A DNA stretch of 64,000 bases from positions 1,173,357 through 1,237,356 of the forward strand of contig NZ_BAABWG010000001.1 in the NCBI RefSeq assembly GCF_040372165.1, given 5' to 3'. The DNA is from Hydrogenophaga sp040372165. Its GTDB lineage: Bacteria; Pseudomonadota; Gammaproteobacteria; Burkholderiales; Burkholderiaceae_C. Every line of letters begins with the position of its first letter. Position 1 is the first letter of the stretch. A model generated the notes under the pieces. The model was not told the origin of the DNA. It was given only the letters and a program-made list of their open reading frames with translations, and did no database searches. The translations under genes and the position numbers were made by a program. Of the stretch, positions 33,920 through 43,370 are shown in pieces.

Positions 33920-35122
33920 CTACAAAGCTCTGGCCAGTTTCTGAACGCCCTCTTCGATGCGCTGCAGATCGGCAGTAGCAAAGCTCAGCCTCAACGTGGC
34001 TTTGTCGGCATCGGCCGCAAAAAACGGAGTGCCAGGAACGAATGCCACCCCTTGCTCGATTGCCCGTTTGGCGAATTCGTTGCCGTCGGCCACTTTGCCA
34101 CCTTGCCCGGTCAGGCGCCCCCACACGAACAGCCCGCCACCCGGCCTCACGAAGGACAAGGCTGTTCCCAGTTCACGCTCCAGCGCGTCGCACATCGTGC
34201 GCGCCCGCTCCGCATAAACTTTGCGGACCTTGGCGAGGGTGTCGGGCATCCGCCCCGAGTGCAAGTACTGCGCCGCCGTGGCCTGCGCAAACGTGCTGGT
34301 ATGTGCGTCGCTGAACTGCTTGCACATCACCGCATTGGCCATCAGTGACTTCGGCCCGACCAGCCATCCCACCCGCAAGCCCGGGCTGAGCACCTTGCTC
34401 AAGGAACCACAATGGACGAGCCAGTCGCGACTGCCATCCACCTCCGATGAAAGGGCGAGCATGCTCGGCGGTGGCGGCGCATCAAAGTACAGATCACCGT
34501 AGGGATCGTCCTCCACAAACAGAGTCTGGTACTTTGCAGCCAGGGCCAACACCCGCTTGCGGCGCTCCAGTGTGAGCGTCGCTCCGGTCGGGTTGCCGAA
34601 CGTGGGAATGAGATACACAAGCTTGGGCTGGTGCTCACGGATGAGGTCTTCCAATGCGTCCGGCTGTACGCCTTCGCCATCGACCGGCGCGCTGATCAAC
34701 TCCGCGCCGTAGAGGCGAAAACACTGAATGGTGGCCAGAAAGGTCGGGCCCTCGACAATCACCTTGTCGCCGGGCGAGATCATGGTCTTTCCGATCAGGT
34801 CCAGCGCTTGCTGGCTTCCGGTCGTGACAATGAGGTCGTTTGCCTGGACGCCGCGCACCCCTTTACCAGCCATCATCGAAGCGATCTGCTCCCGCAGCGG
34901 CCCATAGCCTTCCGTGGCGCCGTATTGCAGCGCGGCGCCCGGCTCCTGCTCCAGGGCAGCATTGGCGGCCTCGCGGATGCCATCCACGTCAAACATGGCA
35001 GCATCAGGGAAACCGCCCGCAAAACTGATGATGCCCGGCTTGCCGAGCAGTTTGAAAAGCTCCCGGATAGCTGAGGTCTCCACTTTGCTCAAGCGGCTGG
35101 CAAACGGCAGGGATGCGGTCAT
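33920..35122 (-). CDS. PLP-dependent aminotransferase, class I/II (2-aminoadipate aminotransferase type)
   Basis: 400-residue fold-type-I aminotransferase. It has IISFAGGFPDAAMF near the N-terminus, YGATEGYGPLREQIA, DDPYGDLYFD, and the cofactor lysine K243 in GSLSKVLSPGLRVGW. The layout resembles LysN/MocR-type catalytic domains, but there is no N-terminal helix-turn-helix, so it is an enzyme and not a regulator. Substrate is probably a branched, aromatic or 2-aminoadipate-like amino acid. The ATG at 35122 is used; the longer frame adds unrelated sequence. It is divergent from the HDOD gene; the 273-base gap holds no further feature I can support. Confidence 0.86.
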   Translation of the reverse strand: MTASLPFASRLSKVETSAIRELFKLLGKPGIISFAGGFPDAAMFDVDGIREAANAALEQEPGAALQYGATEGYGPLREQIASMMAGKGVRGVQANDLIVTTGSQQALDLIGKTMISPGDKVIVEGPTFLATIQCFRLYGAELISAPVDGEGVQPDALEDLIREHQPKLVYLIPTFGNPTGATLTLERRKRVLALAAKYQTLFVEDDPYGDLYFDAPPPPSMLALSSEVDGSRDWLVHCGSLSKVLSPGLRVGWLVGPKSLMANAVMCKQFSDAHTSTFAQATAAQYLHSGRMPDTLAKVRKVYAERARTMCDALERELGTALSFVRPGGGLFVWGRLTGQGGKVADGNEFAKRAIEQGVAFVPGTPFFAADADKATLRLSFATADLQRIEEGVQKLARAL

Positions 35123-35395
35123 GGTTGTGAAACTTTGAAGGTCTGAACGGTGAAGAGCCTGTGCGATATGCGTAGCAATGGCGCCGGGACAAACAAGCAT
35201 GTTAGCGCGATTTGAAGCCATATCAGGCTCCGGGCGCGATGCCAGCGCGCCAATATCTGCACAGCATGTCATGCCCGCTGACAACAGGGAAAACGCTCGC
35301 TAAAGAAATCGGGCAGGACGTCGAATGAACAGACGGGGGTGCGGTCCACAGCTGGAGCAGGACCGCGGCCCGCCAGCGATTGAAAAGGACTACCC

Positions 35396-36208
35396 ATGGC
35401 GTCACTCAATGATTTCCTTGCATCCGTTCAGCTGCCAACCATGCCGCAGGTGGCTCACGAACTGATTCACTCCCTCAACGACGAGGATGTGCCTCTGGCC
35501 CGGATCCGGGATGCTGTGTGTCAGGACCCGACTCTGGCATTGAAGCTGATGCGCCTGGCCAATAGCGCCAGATACGGACTTCAACGTCAGGTAGGCACAG
35601 TCGACGAGGCCATTGCCATCGTCGGCGCCAACCAGGTTCGCACCCTGGTGCTGGCATCCTGCCTGAGCGACAACTTCCCGACCCTCCCTGGCCTGGACCA
35701 GAACGCGTTCTGGGCCGAGAGCCAGATGTGCGGTGGCTACGCACAGTGGCTGGCCCAGCACATGGGGTCGGATTCGGACCAGGCCTGGCTCACCGGGTTC
35801 ATGGTGCGGCTGGGTGAGCTGATCGTGGGCCAGGCCGCACCGCAGTTCCTGCCGGACATCGAGCGACTGCCCAGCTATCCAGGGGCTCGCTGGCAGCGGG
35901 AAATGGCGGCCCTGGGCTTCACCGAAGGCCAGGTCATTGCGGAACTGGCTCGCCGCTGGAACTTTCCCGAAGCCATTGTCCGTGCACTGGAAACCGCAGC
36001 AGACCCGCTCGCCGCGAAGCCATTCTCACGGCTGGGTGCGATCCTATACATGGCTGAACTGCTGGCTGAATCGGGCACCACCGTCTCGCAGGAACTGATC
36101 GATGAGCTGCCTCCCGAGTTGCTGATGGCCTTGCAGGTGGACAGCAACTGGCTCGCGGCACACCTGCCGGAAGCCCAGGCCCACGCGGGTCACAGCCTCA
36201 TTCACTGA
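35396..36208 (+). CDS. HDOD domain protein
   Basis: 270-residue protein made largely of one HDOD domain (about 12-205), a non-catalytic relative of HD phosphohydrolases used in signalling. Key blocks are LPTMPQVAHELIHSLNDEDV, DPTLALKLMRLANSARYG, and VGTVDEAIAIVGANQVRTLV. The usual HD metal residues are not conserved. No partner domain (GGDEF, EAL or receiver) is fused, so its input or output partner must be another protein. It stands alone, with a long hairpin beyond its end. Confidence 0.86.
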   Translation: MASLNDFLASVQLPTMPQVAHELIHSLNDEDVPLARIRDAVCQDPTLALKLMRLANSARYGLQRQVGTVDEAIAIVGANQVRTLVLASCLSDNFPTLPGLDQNAFWAESQMCGGYAQWLAQHMGSDSDQAWLTGFMVRLGELIVGQAAPQFLPDIERLPSYPGARWQREMAALGFTEGQVIAELARRWNFPEAIVRALETAADPLAAKPFSRLGAILYMAELLAESGTTVSQELIDELPPELLMALQVDSNWLAAHLPEAQAHAGHSLIH

Positions 36209-36244
36209 CACTTGCCAACCCTGTACAGCAGGGGAAACTTTCAC

Positions 36245-36271
36245 GCATGGACGCAGCTGTTGCGTCCATGC
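36245..36271 (+). terminator. 11-bp inverted repeat after HDOD gene
   Basis: GCATGGACGCA (36245-36255) pairs perfectly with TGCGTCCATGC (36261-36271) around GCTGT. It lies 36 bases after the HDOD stop and 82 before the next start. No T-run follows, so either a U-less terminator or a binding site for a regulator of the PhnD-like gene is possible. Confidence 0.5.
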
Positions 36272-36352
36272 ATGGGCTCAGCACACAAGACGTGACATCT
36301 GAGCCTCTCCCGGCCTACAGTAGTCGCTCTATCATTCATTAAGGATGGAGCG

Positions 36353-37204
36353 ATGAACAAATCAACGCCATCGATACGCGTGCGCTCGTTGCGAGCACTG
36401 GCCGCGATCACACTTGCCGCACTCTCACTGACCACCGGCGCCAACGCCGTCGCAGCCGATCTGGTGTTCGCCATCAGCGAAGGCTCTTCTGGCGGAACAG
36501 ATCATGGGCGCGTCATTGCCAAGTACCAGGGCCTGGCCCAAGTCCTCGGAAAAGCCATTGGCCAGAAGGTCAACGTGGTATTCGTGCGTGAATTCAAATT
36601 TCTCGAAGATGGCCTGCAGAAGAACATCTACGATCTGGCCATGGCCAGGCCCAGCGACTATCCGGCCAGAGGCATGCGCGACTATGGCTACCAGTACGTG
36701 GCCAGCGCCAAACCGGAAGGGCGCTGCCTCATCATCGTGCCCAAAGATGCCCCCATCGAGCGGCTGGACCAGATCAAGGGCAAGCGCATAGCGCTGCCAA
36801 GCCCCGCTGCGTACATGACGAAGTTCTGCACGGCCATGCTCCGCAGCGAGGGCATCGACGTCGAGAAAGAGACCGTGACGCGCGTCCGTGAACAGGGAGC
36901 CGTTCCCTTCTTTCTCAACAACAGGTTTGCCGACGTGGGTGGCGTGGCCTCTTACTCCGGCGTGGCCAAGCGCCTCGAGCAGGACAACATGCGCATTCTG
37001 CATGCCAGCATTCCGCAGCCATATTTCCCCATGGTGGCTTCATCCAAGCTCAAGCCCGAACAGGTCAAGGCCATGCAAGGCGCCTTGGCACAGATGGAGT
37101 CCACCGCTGAAGGAAGAAAAGTGCTGGCCACCATTGGTATCGAAGGGTTTGATACCGGAACCGAGCAGCGCCTCAAAGAACTGCTTGGCTGGCTGGGTCA
37201 GTAG
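36353..37204 (+). CDS. Phosphate/phosphonate-type substrate-binding protein (PhnD-like), orphan
   Basis: 283-residue periplasmic binding protein with a signal peptide (basic start, hydrophobic core, cleavage near ANAVAA at about 33). It has the PhnD-like two-lobed core: LVFAISEGSSGGTDHG, VFVREFKFLEDGLQKNIYD, and KGKRIALPSPAAYMTKF. No permease or ATPase gene adjoins it, so it is an orphan binding protein whose ligand (phosphonate, phosphite or another anion) cannot be read here. Orphans of this type can serve signalling proteins instead of transport. Confidence 0.82.
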   Translation: MNKSTPSIRVRSLRALAAITLAALSLTTGANAVAADLVFAISEGSSGGTDHGRVIAKYQGLAQVLGKAIGQKVNVVFVREFKFLEDGLQKNIYDLAMARPSDYPARGMRDYGYQYVASAKPEGRCLIIVPKDAPIERLDQIKGKRIALPSPAAYMTKFCTAMLRSEGIDVEKETVTRVREQGAVPFFLNNRFADVGGVASYSGVAKRLEQDNMRILHASIPQPYFPMVASSKLKPEQVKAMQGALAQMESTAEGRKVLATIGIEGFDTGTEQRLKELLGWLGQ

Positions 37205-37328
37205 CACCAAGCGAGGTTGGATGACCTGGCGCGGCGAGACGAGGCGTGGAGAGAGATCCGGCTGCAGGCACAATGATGGTGTTCCGCTGCGATGGCGGCA
37301 AGACAAAAGACAGCCCCCTACGCTCACC

Positions 37329-37964
37329 ATGAATCGCGCCAGCATCGAGTCCTTCTTCGCCACTCTCCAGCAAGCCAACCCCAATCCGGTCACCGAGCTG
37401 GAGTACACGAGCGTTTTCGAGCTGCTGGCAGCGGTACTCCTCTCGGCGCAGGCAACCGATGTGGGAGTGAACAAGGCAACCCGGCTTCTGTTCCCGGTGG
37501 CCAACACGCCGCAGAACATCCTCAACCTGGGACTGGCTGGTCTGGAGAGCTACATCAAGACCATTGGCCTGTACCGAAGCAAGGCCAAACACCTGATGCA
37601 AGCCTGCGAAATCCTCGTCAGGGAACACGGCGGGAAGGTGCCGCGCTCTCGCGAGGCGCTGGAGGCCTTGCCGGGCGTTGGTCGCAAAACCGCGAACGTG
37701 GTGCTCAACGTGGCTTTTGGGGAGCCCACCATGGCGGTGGATACCCACATCTTTCGCGTGAGCAACCGCACCGGTCTGGCTCCGGGCAAGACACCTCTGG
37801 AGGTGGAAAAGCAATTGCTCAGGCGGGTTCCCAAGGCCTACCTGGTCGACGCCCACCACTGGATCATTCTGCATGGTCGCTATGTGTGCCAGGCGCGCAA
37901 GCCTAAATGCCCCGAGTGCGCCGTGGCTCAGTGGTGCGACTTCAAGCCCAAGACCAGGGCCTGA
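37329..37964 (+). CDS. nth: Endonuclease III
   Basis: Base-excision-repair glycosylase/AP lyase for oxidised pyrimidines. The 211-residue protein has the helix-hairpin-helix LPGVGRKTANV with catalytic K120, catalytic D138 in MAVDTHIFRVSNRTG, and the C-terminal [4Fe-4S] ligands C-x6-C-x2-C-x5-C (CQARKPKCPECAVAQWC). All match E. coli Nth in spacing. The ATG at 37329 is used; the frame is open further upstream across the 3' end of the binding-protein gene but without family sequence. Confidence 0.95.
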   Translation: MNRASIESFFATLQQANPNPVTELEYTSVFELLAAVLLSAQATDVGVNKATRLLFPVANTPQNILNLGLAGLESYIKTIGLYRSKAKHLMQACEILVREHGGKVPRSREALEALPGVGRKTANVVLNVAFGEPTMAVDTHIFRVSNRTGLAPGKTPLEVEKQLLRRVPKAYLVDAHHWIILHGRYVCQARKPKCPECAVAQWCDFKPKTRA

Positions 37965-37973
37965 GAGCAGTGC

Positions 37974-39296
37974 TCAGTGCAGCCATGCCTGCACCGCCGG
38001 AAATGACAGCACGCCCATGGTGACGGCATGCAGGGCAAGACCGACCATGGCACCCACCACCGTGCCATTGACGCGAATGAACTGCAAGTCCCGTCCGATG
38101 TGACTCTCCAGAACGTCACTGAGCTCGCGTGCATCCCAGGCGTGAACCCGCTCAGAGACGAAACCCACAATGCGCCCCCGATTGACCTGGAGCAAGGTTT
38201 GCAAGACCTGCCGGGCCTGGACATTGACCCAGTCTCTGAGCGAAGCGTCATCCTTCAGGCGCTGGCCCAGCATGGCGGCCAGCTCGGCGCACTTGCTCTG
38301 CCAGCGGCCATCCGGCTGCTGCGCTTCGTCGCGAAGCTTGAGCATCAGCTCATGCCACCCTTTTTCAATCGGCGTCTGCCAGCCCGGCTGTGCCAGCCAG
38401 GTGTCACGCCATAGCGCCACCCGGGCTTGCCACGCCTGGTCATGCTGCAGGCGCTCCGCTGTCTCGATCATCCATTGGTCGAACCGCTTGCGCATCGGAT
38501 GTACAGCATCTTGCGCCACCTCGTCGAGCATGGTGCTCAAAGCCGCCACCAGTTTGCGCGTGGCCAGACGTGCAGCGGCCTGGTCCAGGCCCACGTATTT
38601 GAGCTGACGCAACTCCTTGGCGATGGCATCGGTGAAGTGCTCCTGCACGTTGTCCTGCGCAGCCCAGTCGGCCAGTTGCTGCAGCAACTGGTCCAGCCAC
38701 TGCTGGTGATGCTGGTGAGCAACCAGCGCCTCCAGCGCCTGCCCGCCAAGCGTTGCCAGCTCCACTCGCTCAAGCACCTTGCGAGCCAGGTCGGCAGCCC
38801 ATTCGCGCACCGCCGTCTGGTCCAGCACCTCGAGCATGCCGGGTGCTGCCTCCCGCATCCATGAAGCCAGTCGCTGCGTGTTTTCATCCCTTTGCAGCCA
38901 GTCCGACATGGCCGACGAAACATCCACGCGTGCCAGAGACAGGGCCAGGTGATCGGGCGCCAGAAAATGCTCGTCGAGAAAACGGGCCAACTGGTCGCCC
39001 AGCCGGTCCTTGTTGGCCATGATGATGGCCGTGTGCGGCACTGGCAAACCCAGGGGATGCCGAAACAGGGCGACAACGGCAAACCAGTCGGCCAGCGCCC
39101 CCACCATGGCGGCCTCGGCTGCGGCGCCGAGATAGCCCCAGGCAAGGTGCCGGCCTTCCATGGCAGTCGCCAGAACGTAGAGCGCAAATGCGCCAAACAG
39201 CAGCCCCAGGGCCACCGCTTTCATCTGTGCAAGGCTCAATCGGTTTGGCAAGTGAAGCTTCTCGTCGAGGTCGTCTGCGGTCCGTCGGGAAGCCAC
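37974..39296 (-). CDS. DUF445 family membrane protein
   Basis: 440-residue protein. It has two N-terminal membrane helices (about 25-45 and 50-75), a long helical coiled region and a C-terminal helix, the DUF445 layout. Recognisable blocks are AAAEAAMVGALADWFAVVALF, split by the membrane helix, then FRHPLGLPVPHTAIIMANKD and a C-terminal GRDLQFIRVNGTVVGAMVG. DUF445 proteins are inner-membrane proteins of unknown biochemical role. It converges with nth and lies 5 bases after the phosphatase gene on the same strand in reverse order, so it may be read with the cobalamin block that ends just upstream. Confidence 0.87.
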   Translation of the reverse strand: MASRRTADDLDEKLHLPNRLSLAQMKAVALGLLFGAFALYVLATAMEGRHLAWGYLGAAAEAAMVGALADWFAVVALFRHPLGLPVPHTAIIMANKDRLGDQLARFLDEHFLAPDHLALSLARVDVSSAMSDWLQRDENTQRLASWMREAAPGMLEVLDQTAVREWAADLARKVLERVELATLGGQALEALVAHQHHQQWLDQLLQQLADWAAQDNVQEHFTDAIAKELRQLKYVGLDQAAARLATRKLVAALSTMLDEVAQDAVHPMRKRFDQWMIETAERLQHDQAWQARVALWRDTWLAQPGWQTPIEKGWHELMLKLRDEAQQPDGRWQSKCAELAAMLGQRLKDDASLRDWVNVQARQVLQTLLQVNRGRIVGFVSERVHAWDARELSDVLESHIGRDLQFIRVNGTVVGAMVGLALHAVTMGVLSFPAVQAWLH

Positions 39297-39301
39297 AACA
39301 C

Positions 39302-39856
39302 TCAGACGTCAATGCACAAGTATCCACCCGGAGATGGCGCCAGTTCAGGCCAGTGTGACACGTCCGAAATATCGGTAGCCCCCTTGCTCACAATGTACTG
39401 CACCGCCCGGATCACTCCCGCATGGGTGACCCATACCGCATGCGCCACTCCGGTATTGCGCACGTCTTGCAGCAGGCTGGCCACGCGAATGAGGACGTCG
39501 CCTGTGCTTTCCTTGCCGCCAAACCGGTGGTGGCCAAAGTCCGCCATCCAGCGATCGAAGGCAGGGCGCGGCACATCTTCCCAGCGCTGCATCTCCCATA
39601 TGCCAAAGTCCATCTCGTTGATGCGTGCATCTGCCCCTGCAAAAGCCAGATCCGGGCGGCGCTGCAGCGCCGCATCTGCCAGCTGCTGTGCACGCACCAG
39701 GGCCGAGACCCACAAGGATGCACCCTGCGGCACCAGTGCGGCCAGTTCATTGGCAGCCTTGTCCGTCAGCGACTCATTGGATCGCACATCGGTGGCTCCA
39801 TAGCAAAGCCCCGCGTCCAGCAAGACAGGTGCGTGTCTCCACAGCCATAGTTTCAT
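39302..39856 (-). CDS. cobC: Alpha-ribazole phosphatase (histidine phosphatase superfamily)
   Basis: 184-residue histidine phosphatase. It has LWLWRHAPVLL (H8 phosphorylated) in place of the usual RHG, ARINEMDFGIWE and VTHAGVIRAVQY with the second His. The context at the end of the cobalamin block, directly after cobS, points to CobC, which dephosphorylates alpha-ribazole 5'-phosphate in nucleotide loop assembly. The RHAP variant is common in CobC. The ATG at 39856 is used, since the upstream MHHCAADTT extension is not family-like. Confidence 0.85.
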   Translation of the reverse strand: MKLWLWRHAPVLLDAGLCYGATDVRSNESLTDKAANELAALVPQGASLWVSALVRAQQLADAALQRRPDLAFAGADARINEMDFGIWEMQRWEDVPRPAFDRWMADFGHHRFGGKESTGDVLIRVASLLQDVRNTGVAHAVWVTHAGVIRAVQYIVSKGATDISDVSHWPELAPSPGGYLCIDV

Positions 39857-39904
39857 CGTCGTGTCTGCCGCGCAGTGATGCACTGGCAGTCCATGTGGAA
39901 TGCG

Positions 39905-40726
39905 TCAGTGGCCCGGCGCCCAGGCCAGGACCATACCCAGGTAAAAGAACACTTCGCACAGCTGCTGTGTCGCCCCCAGCGCATCCCCCGTGAAGCCCTG
40001 AAGCCTTCGCGCCAGCAGGCGCCACATCCAGGCCCAGGCCAGAGCAGCGCCCACCGCGCCGCTCCACCATGGCAAAGAGGGCCAGACCGAGTGCAGGCTG
40101 ATGGCGGCCGGCAGCATCCACAGAACCGCCACAGCCAGCGCGGGCGCGGAGATCTGGTCAGCCAGCGGTTTGGACTTGGACCCGCCTTCATTGCCAACGT
40201 GAGGCAAGAGCCGGATCAGCCAGAGAGGCATGAAGCGTGAAACCACGGCCGCAGCCACCAACACTGCGGTCGCTGCCACTGCGCCCAAGGCCTGCATCAG
40301 CAAGGCCAGCAAGCCGACCTTTGCCAGCAGGCTGAGCACCAAAGCCACCGCCCCGAACGAGCCAATGCGCGAGTCCTTCATGATCTCCAGCGCGCGGCCG
40401 CGGTCCATGCTTCCCCCCAGGCCATCGGCCAGATCCGCCAGGCCGTCCTCGTGAAAAGCACCCGTCAGGTATGCACCCAGTGCAGTGGCAGCGGTGGCCG
40501 CCACCCAGGGGCTGGCCGCCAGATCCGGCAAAGCCAAGCCCATCAGGCAAAACAGTGCACCGGTCATGCCTCCGAGCAGGTAGCCCACGCCAGGAAAGTG
40601 CGCCGCACTCGCCCGCAGCATTTGCGGCGAATAGCCGACCCATTCCGCCAGCCGCCCGTTCACCGGAATCCGGGTGAAGAACTGGACAGCGAGCAGAAAG
40701 TGCCGGATCGGCTGCGCGAAGCGCAT
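39905..40726 (-). CDS. cobS: Adenosylcobinamide-GDP ribazoletransferase
   Basis: Membrane enzyme that joins adenosylcobinamide-GDP to alpha-ribazole, the last step of cobalamin synthesis. The 273-residue protein has FLLAVQFFTRIPV near the N-terminus, FHEDGLADLADGLGGSMDR with the acidic metal-binding cluster, and about six hydrophobic helices. It is 14 bases downstream of cobT. Confidence 0.94.
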   Translation of the reverse strand: MRFAQPIRHFLLAVQFFTRIPVNGRLAEWVGYSPQMLRASAAHFPGVGYLLGGMTGALFCLMGLALPDLAASPWVAATAATALGAYLTGAFHEDGLADLADGLGGSMDRGRALEIMKDSRIGSFGAVALVLSLLAKVGLLALLMQALGAVAATAVLVAAAVVSRFMPLWLIRLLPHVGNEGGSKSKPLADQISAPALAVAVLWMLPAAISLHSVWPSLPWWSGAVGAALAWAWMWRLLARRLQGFTGDALGATQQLCEVFFYLGMVLAWAPGH

Positions 40727-40740
40727 GAATGCCAGGCGGG

Positions 40741-41802
40741 TTATGACTGAGATGCCTCAGCGCCCTCTTCCTCGCGCGAGACACCCGCGGACTCGAAGGA
40801 GGCCATTTCACGGACGACGGCGCAGGCAGACTGCAGCAACGGCCAGGCCAAGGCGCCACCCGACCCTTCCCCAAGACGAAGGCCCAGGTCCAGCAGTGGC
40901 TCTGCCCGAAGGTGCGCCAGCATCAGCGCATGGCCTCGCTCGCCTGAGCGGTGGGCAAAGACACAGCGCTGCAAGACGTGTGGCTGCAACTTGGCCGCCA
41001 CCAGCACTGCAGACGTCGCGATAAAGCCGTCGACCACAATCACCCGCCGGTCATGGGCGGCTTGCAGCACCGCGCCCACCATGGTGGCGATTTCCAGACC
41101 ACCCAGAGCGGCCAAGGCAGCCAGTGGGCTGGTGGCCGCCGCGTGGCGGGCCAGCACCTCCCGCAAGATGCCGATTTTTCGGCTCACCCGCTCTGCATCC
41201 AGCCCTGTACCTGCGCCCGTGCAATCGGCAATGCTGAGATTGGCCAGACGCGCCAGCAGCATCGCAGCAGCCGACGTATTGCCGATGCCCATTTCGCCGA
41301 GCAGCAAGGCATTGCCAGGCAAACCGCGCACCACCTCCGCGCCATTGTCGATGGCCTCCTGGCACTGTGCGTCCGTCATGGCTGGCGCTTCGCTGGCATC
41401 CCGTGTGCCGTGCGCCACCTTGCGCACCAGCAGTCCCTCGCGCGGAGCGAAGTCCTTGTTGACGCCGCAATCGACCACCGTGAGGCCCAGCCCATGCTGG
41501 CGTGCCAGCACGCTGACAGCGGCGCCACCCGCCAGGAAGTTCTCCACCATTTGCCAGGTCACGTCACTGGGATAGGCAGATACACCTTTCGCAGCCAGAC
41601 CATGGTCTGCGGCAAACACAACCATCTGCGGTTGCCGAATATCAGGCGCCTCGGTGCCCAGCACCATTCCGATGTCCACCGCGAGCCGCTCCAGGCGCCC
41701 CAATGAGCCCAACGGCTTGGTCTTGTTGTCAACGATGTGCTGCAGCCGCTCACGCAGGGCAGCATTGTCAACACTCTCAATCTTCAACGTCAAAGCGTTC
41801 AT
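40741..41802 (-). CDS. cobT: Nicotinate-nucleotide--dimethylbenzimidazole phosphoribosyltransferase
   Basis: Activates the lower ligand base DMB to alpha-ribazole phosphate. The 353-residue protein carries the family blocks NKTKPLGSLGRLERLA, VFAADHGLAAKGVSAYP, GEMGIGNTSAAAMLLA and LGEGSGGALAWPL, the last with the catalytic Glu. Length matches. The start overlaps the cobQ stop by 4 bases (ATGA). Confidence 0.96.
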   Translation of the reverse strand: MNALTLKIESVDNAALRERLQHIVDNKTKPLGSLGRLERLAVDIGMVLGTEAPDIRQPQMVVFAADHGLAAKGVSAYPSDVTWQMVENFLAGGAAVSVLARQHGLGLTVVDCGVNKDFAPREGLLVRKVAHGTRDASEAPAMTDAQCQEAIDNGAEVVRGLPGNALLLGEMGIGNTSAAAMLLARLANLSIADCTGAGTGLDAERVSRKIGILREVLARHAAATSPLAALAALGGLEIATMVGAVLQAAHDRRVIVVDGFIATSAVLVAAKLQPHVLQRCVFAHRSGERGHALMLAHLRAEPLLDLGLRLGEGSGGALAWPLLQSACAVVREMASFESAGVSREEEGAEASQS

Positions 41803-43370
41803 TTGTCTTTTTTTCCTTGAGGTTCATCTCCCGGGGTACTTGGATTTCCCTGCCGGACCAGTGCGTCGAGAAAGCCGGGGCGGAAATGTTCGCCCACAAA
41901 ATCGGCCAAGCCCTCGAACACCTGATCCATGATTTGTGCACGGTCACCGAAGAGCGCGCGCATCACGCGCTCGTCTTCAAACAGGCCATGCACATAGATG
42001 CCCATCACGTTGCCGGCACCATTGTGCCAAGCCAGTTCAGGTACCGATGAAAACACCTGCTCACCTGCCGCGATCATGGCCGGGTGCGCCTGTGTCTCGC
42101 CATGGTGAATCTCGTAGCCGCTTGCGGTGACGCCGCTCAGTGCGGCCCATTCGCCATGCATATCGCCAAAACAGATGCTCGCCTTCCGCACGGTTTTTGC
42201 GGCAGCGAAGGCTGTCACCAAGGGCAACAAACCCAGGCCTGGCGCATTGCCGTCCACACCATGGGTATCGATGAGCGCCTCGCCCAGCATCTGCAATCCG
42301 CCACAAATGCCCAGGACCCGACGGCCTGCTCTGGCGTGGCTGGCTATGGCCGCATCCAGCCCCTGAGCCCGCAGCCATGCGAGATCTGCACTGGTGTGTT
42401 TGGAGCCGGGCAAGATGATCCAGTCCGCGGCAGCGCAATCAGCCGGCGTTCGAGCCCAGACCAGTCGCAGCCCGTTGACATTCTTGAGCGGCTGAAATTC
42501 GTCCAGGTTGCTGATGCGGGGATAGGCCACCACGGCCACCGTCGTGCGAACTTCCCCAGCCACCCGCGTCCGGTCGTCGAAAACGCCATCTTCCTCTGGC
42601 AAGCCGTGATGCCACCACATGGGCAGTGTGGCCACCAGCGGGATACCCGTGCGGGCCTCGAGCATATCTGGCCCGGGCGCCAGGAGTTCCGCATCGCCAC
42701 GAAACTTGTTGAACACAAAGCCCTTGATCAAGGCTTGCTCATCATCCGGCAGAAGTGCCCAGGTGCCATACAGGTGGGCAAATGCGCCACCACGATCGAT
42801 GTCGGTCACCAACAGGCAACTGGCGTGGGCATGGCGCGCCACGCGCATGTTGACGATATCGCTCTCATGCAGGTTGATCTCGGCCGGAGAGCCCGCGCCT
42901 TCGATCACCACCACATCAAACGAACGCCGCAAATCATCCAGTGCTTCGCAGATGTGTGGCCACACCCGTTCACTGCGGCCGCGCCAAGGCATCTGGCTCA
43001 GTTCCTGACTTACCTGCCCCATCAGCACCACCTGGCTGCGCGTGTCTGCTTCCGGCTTGAGCAGCAAAGGATTCATGCGCACGTCCGGCTCGACGCCAGC
43101 GGCCAGTGCCTGGAAATACTGGGCAGAACCGATCTCACCCATCGACGAGAATTGGCCATCCGCGCCCAGCGACCCACGCAAACGGCGGAATGTGGGAGGA
43201 ATCGCCTCAACTACCCGTGCGTTGTTGCTCATGTTCTGCGCCTTGAACGGCGCCACTCGCAAGCCTTGCCGAGCGTAGTAGCGGCACAAGGCCGTGGTCA
43301 GCCAGCTCTTGCCGGCGCCACTCGTGGTGCCCAGCACCATCACGCATTGGGCGAGCGATGCCTGGCTCAT
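41799..43370 (-). CDS. cobQ: Cobyric acid synthase
   Basis: Amidates four side chains of adenosylcobyrinate a,c-diamide using glutamine. The protein is 523 residues from the ATG at 43370. It has an N-terminal ATP domain (VLGTTSGAGKSWLTTALCR, VAPFKAQNMSNNARV), IEGAGSPAEINL, and a C-terminal glutamine amidotransferase with RVLGICGGLQMLGEAL giving the Cys nucleophile. The ATG at 43370 overlaps the upstream gene's stop as ATGA; an ATG three codons earlier (43379) is possible. Confidence 0.95.
   Translation of the reverse strand: MSQASLAQCVMVLGTTSGAGKSWLTTALCRYYARQGLRVAPFKAQNMSNNARVVEAIPPTFRRLRGSLGADGQFSSMGEIGSAQYFQALAAGVEPDVRMNPLLLKPEADTRSQVVLMGQVSQELSQMPWRGRSERVWPHICEALDDLRRSFDVVVIEGAGSPAEINLHESDIVNMRVARHAHASCLLVTDIDRGGAFAHLYGTWALLPDDEQALIKGFVFNKFRGDAELLAPGPDMLEARTGIPLVATLPMWWHHGLPEEDGVFDDRTRVAGEVRTTVAVVAYPRISNLDEFQPLKNVNGLRLVWARTPADCAAADWIILPGSKHTSADLAWLRAQGLDAAIASHARAGRRVLGICGGLQMLGEALIDTHGVDGNAPGLGLLPLVTAFAAAKTVRKASICFGDMHGEWAALSGVTASGYEIHHGETQAHPAMIAAGEQVFSSVPELAWHNGAGNVMGIYVHGLFEDERVMRALFGDRAQIMDQVFEGLADFVGEHFRPGFLDALVRQGNPSTPGDEPQGKKDK

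Noticed and set aside
33920..35122. MocR-type transcription regulator
   Set aside because: The aminotransferase domain is present, but there is no N-terminal winged-helix region in the frame.
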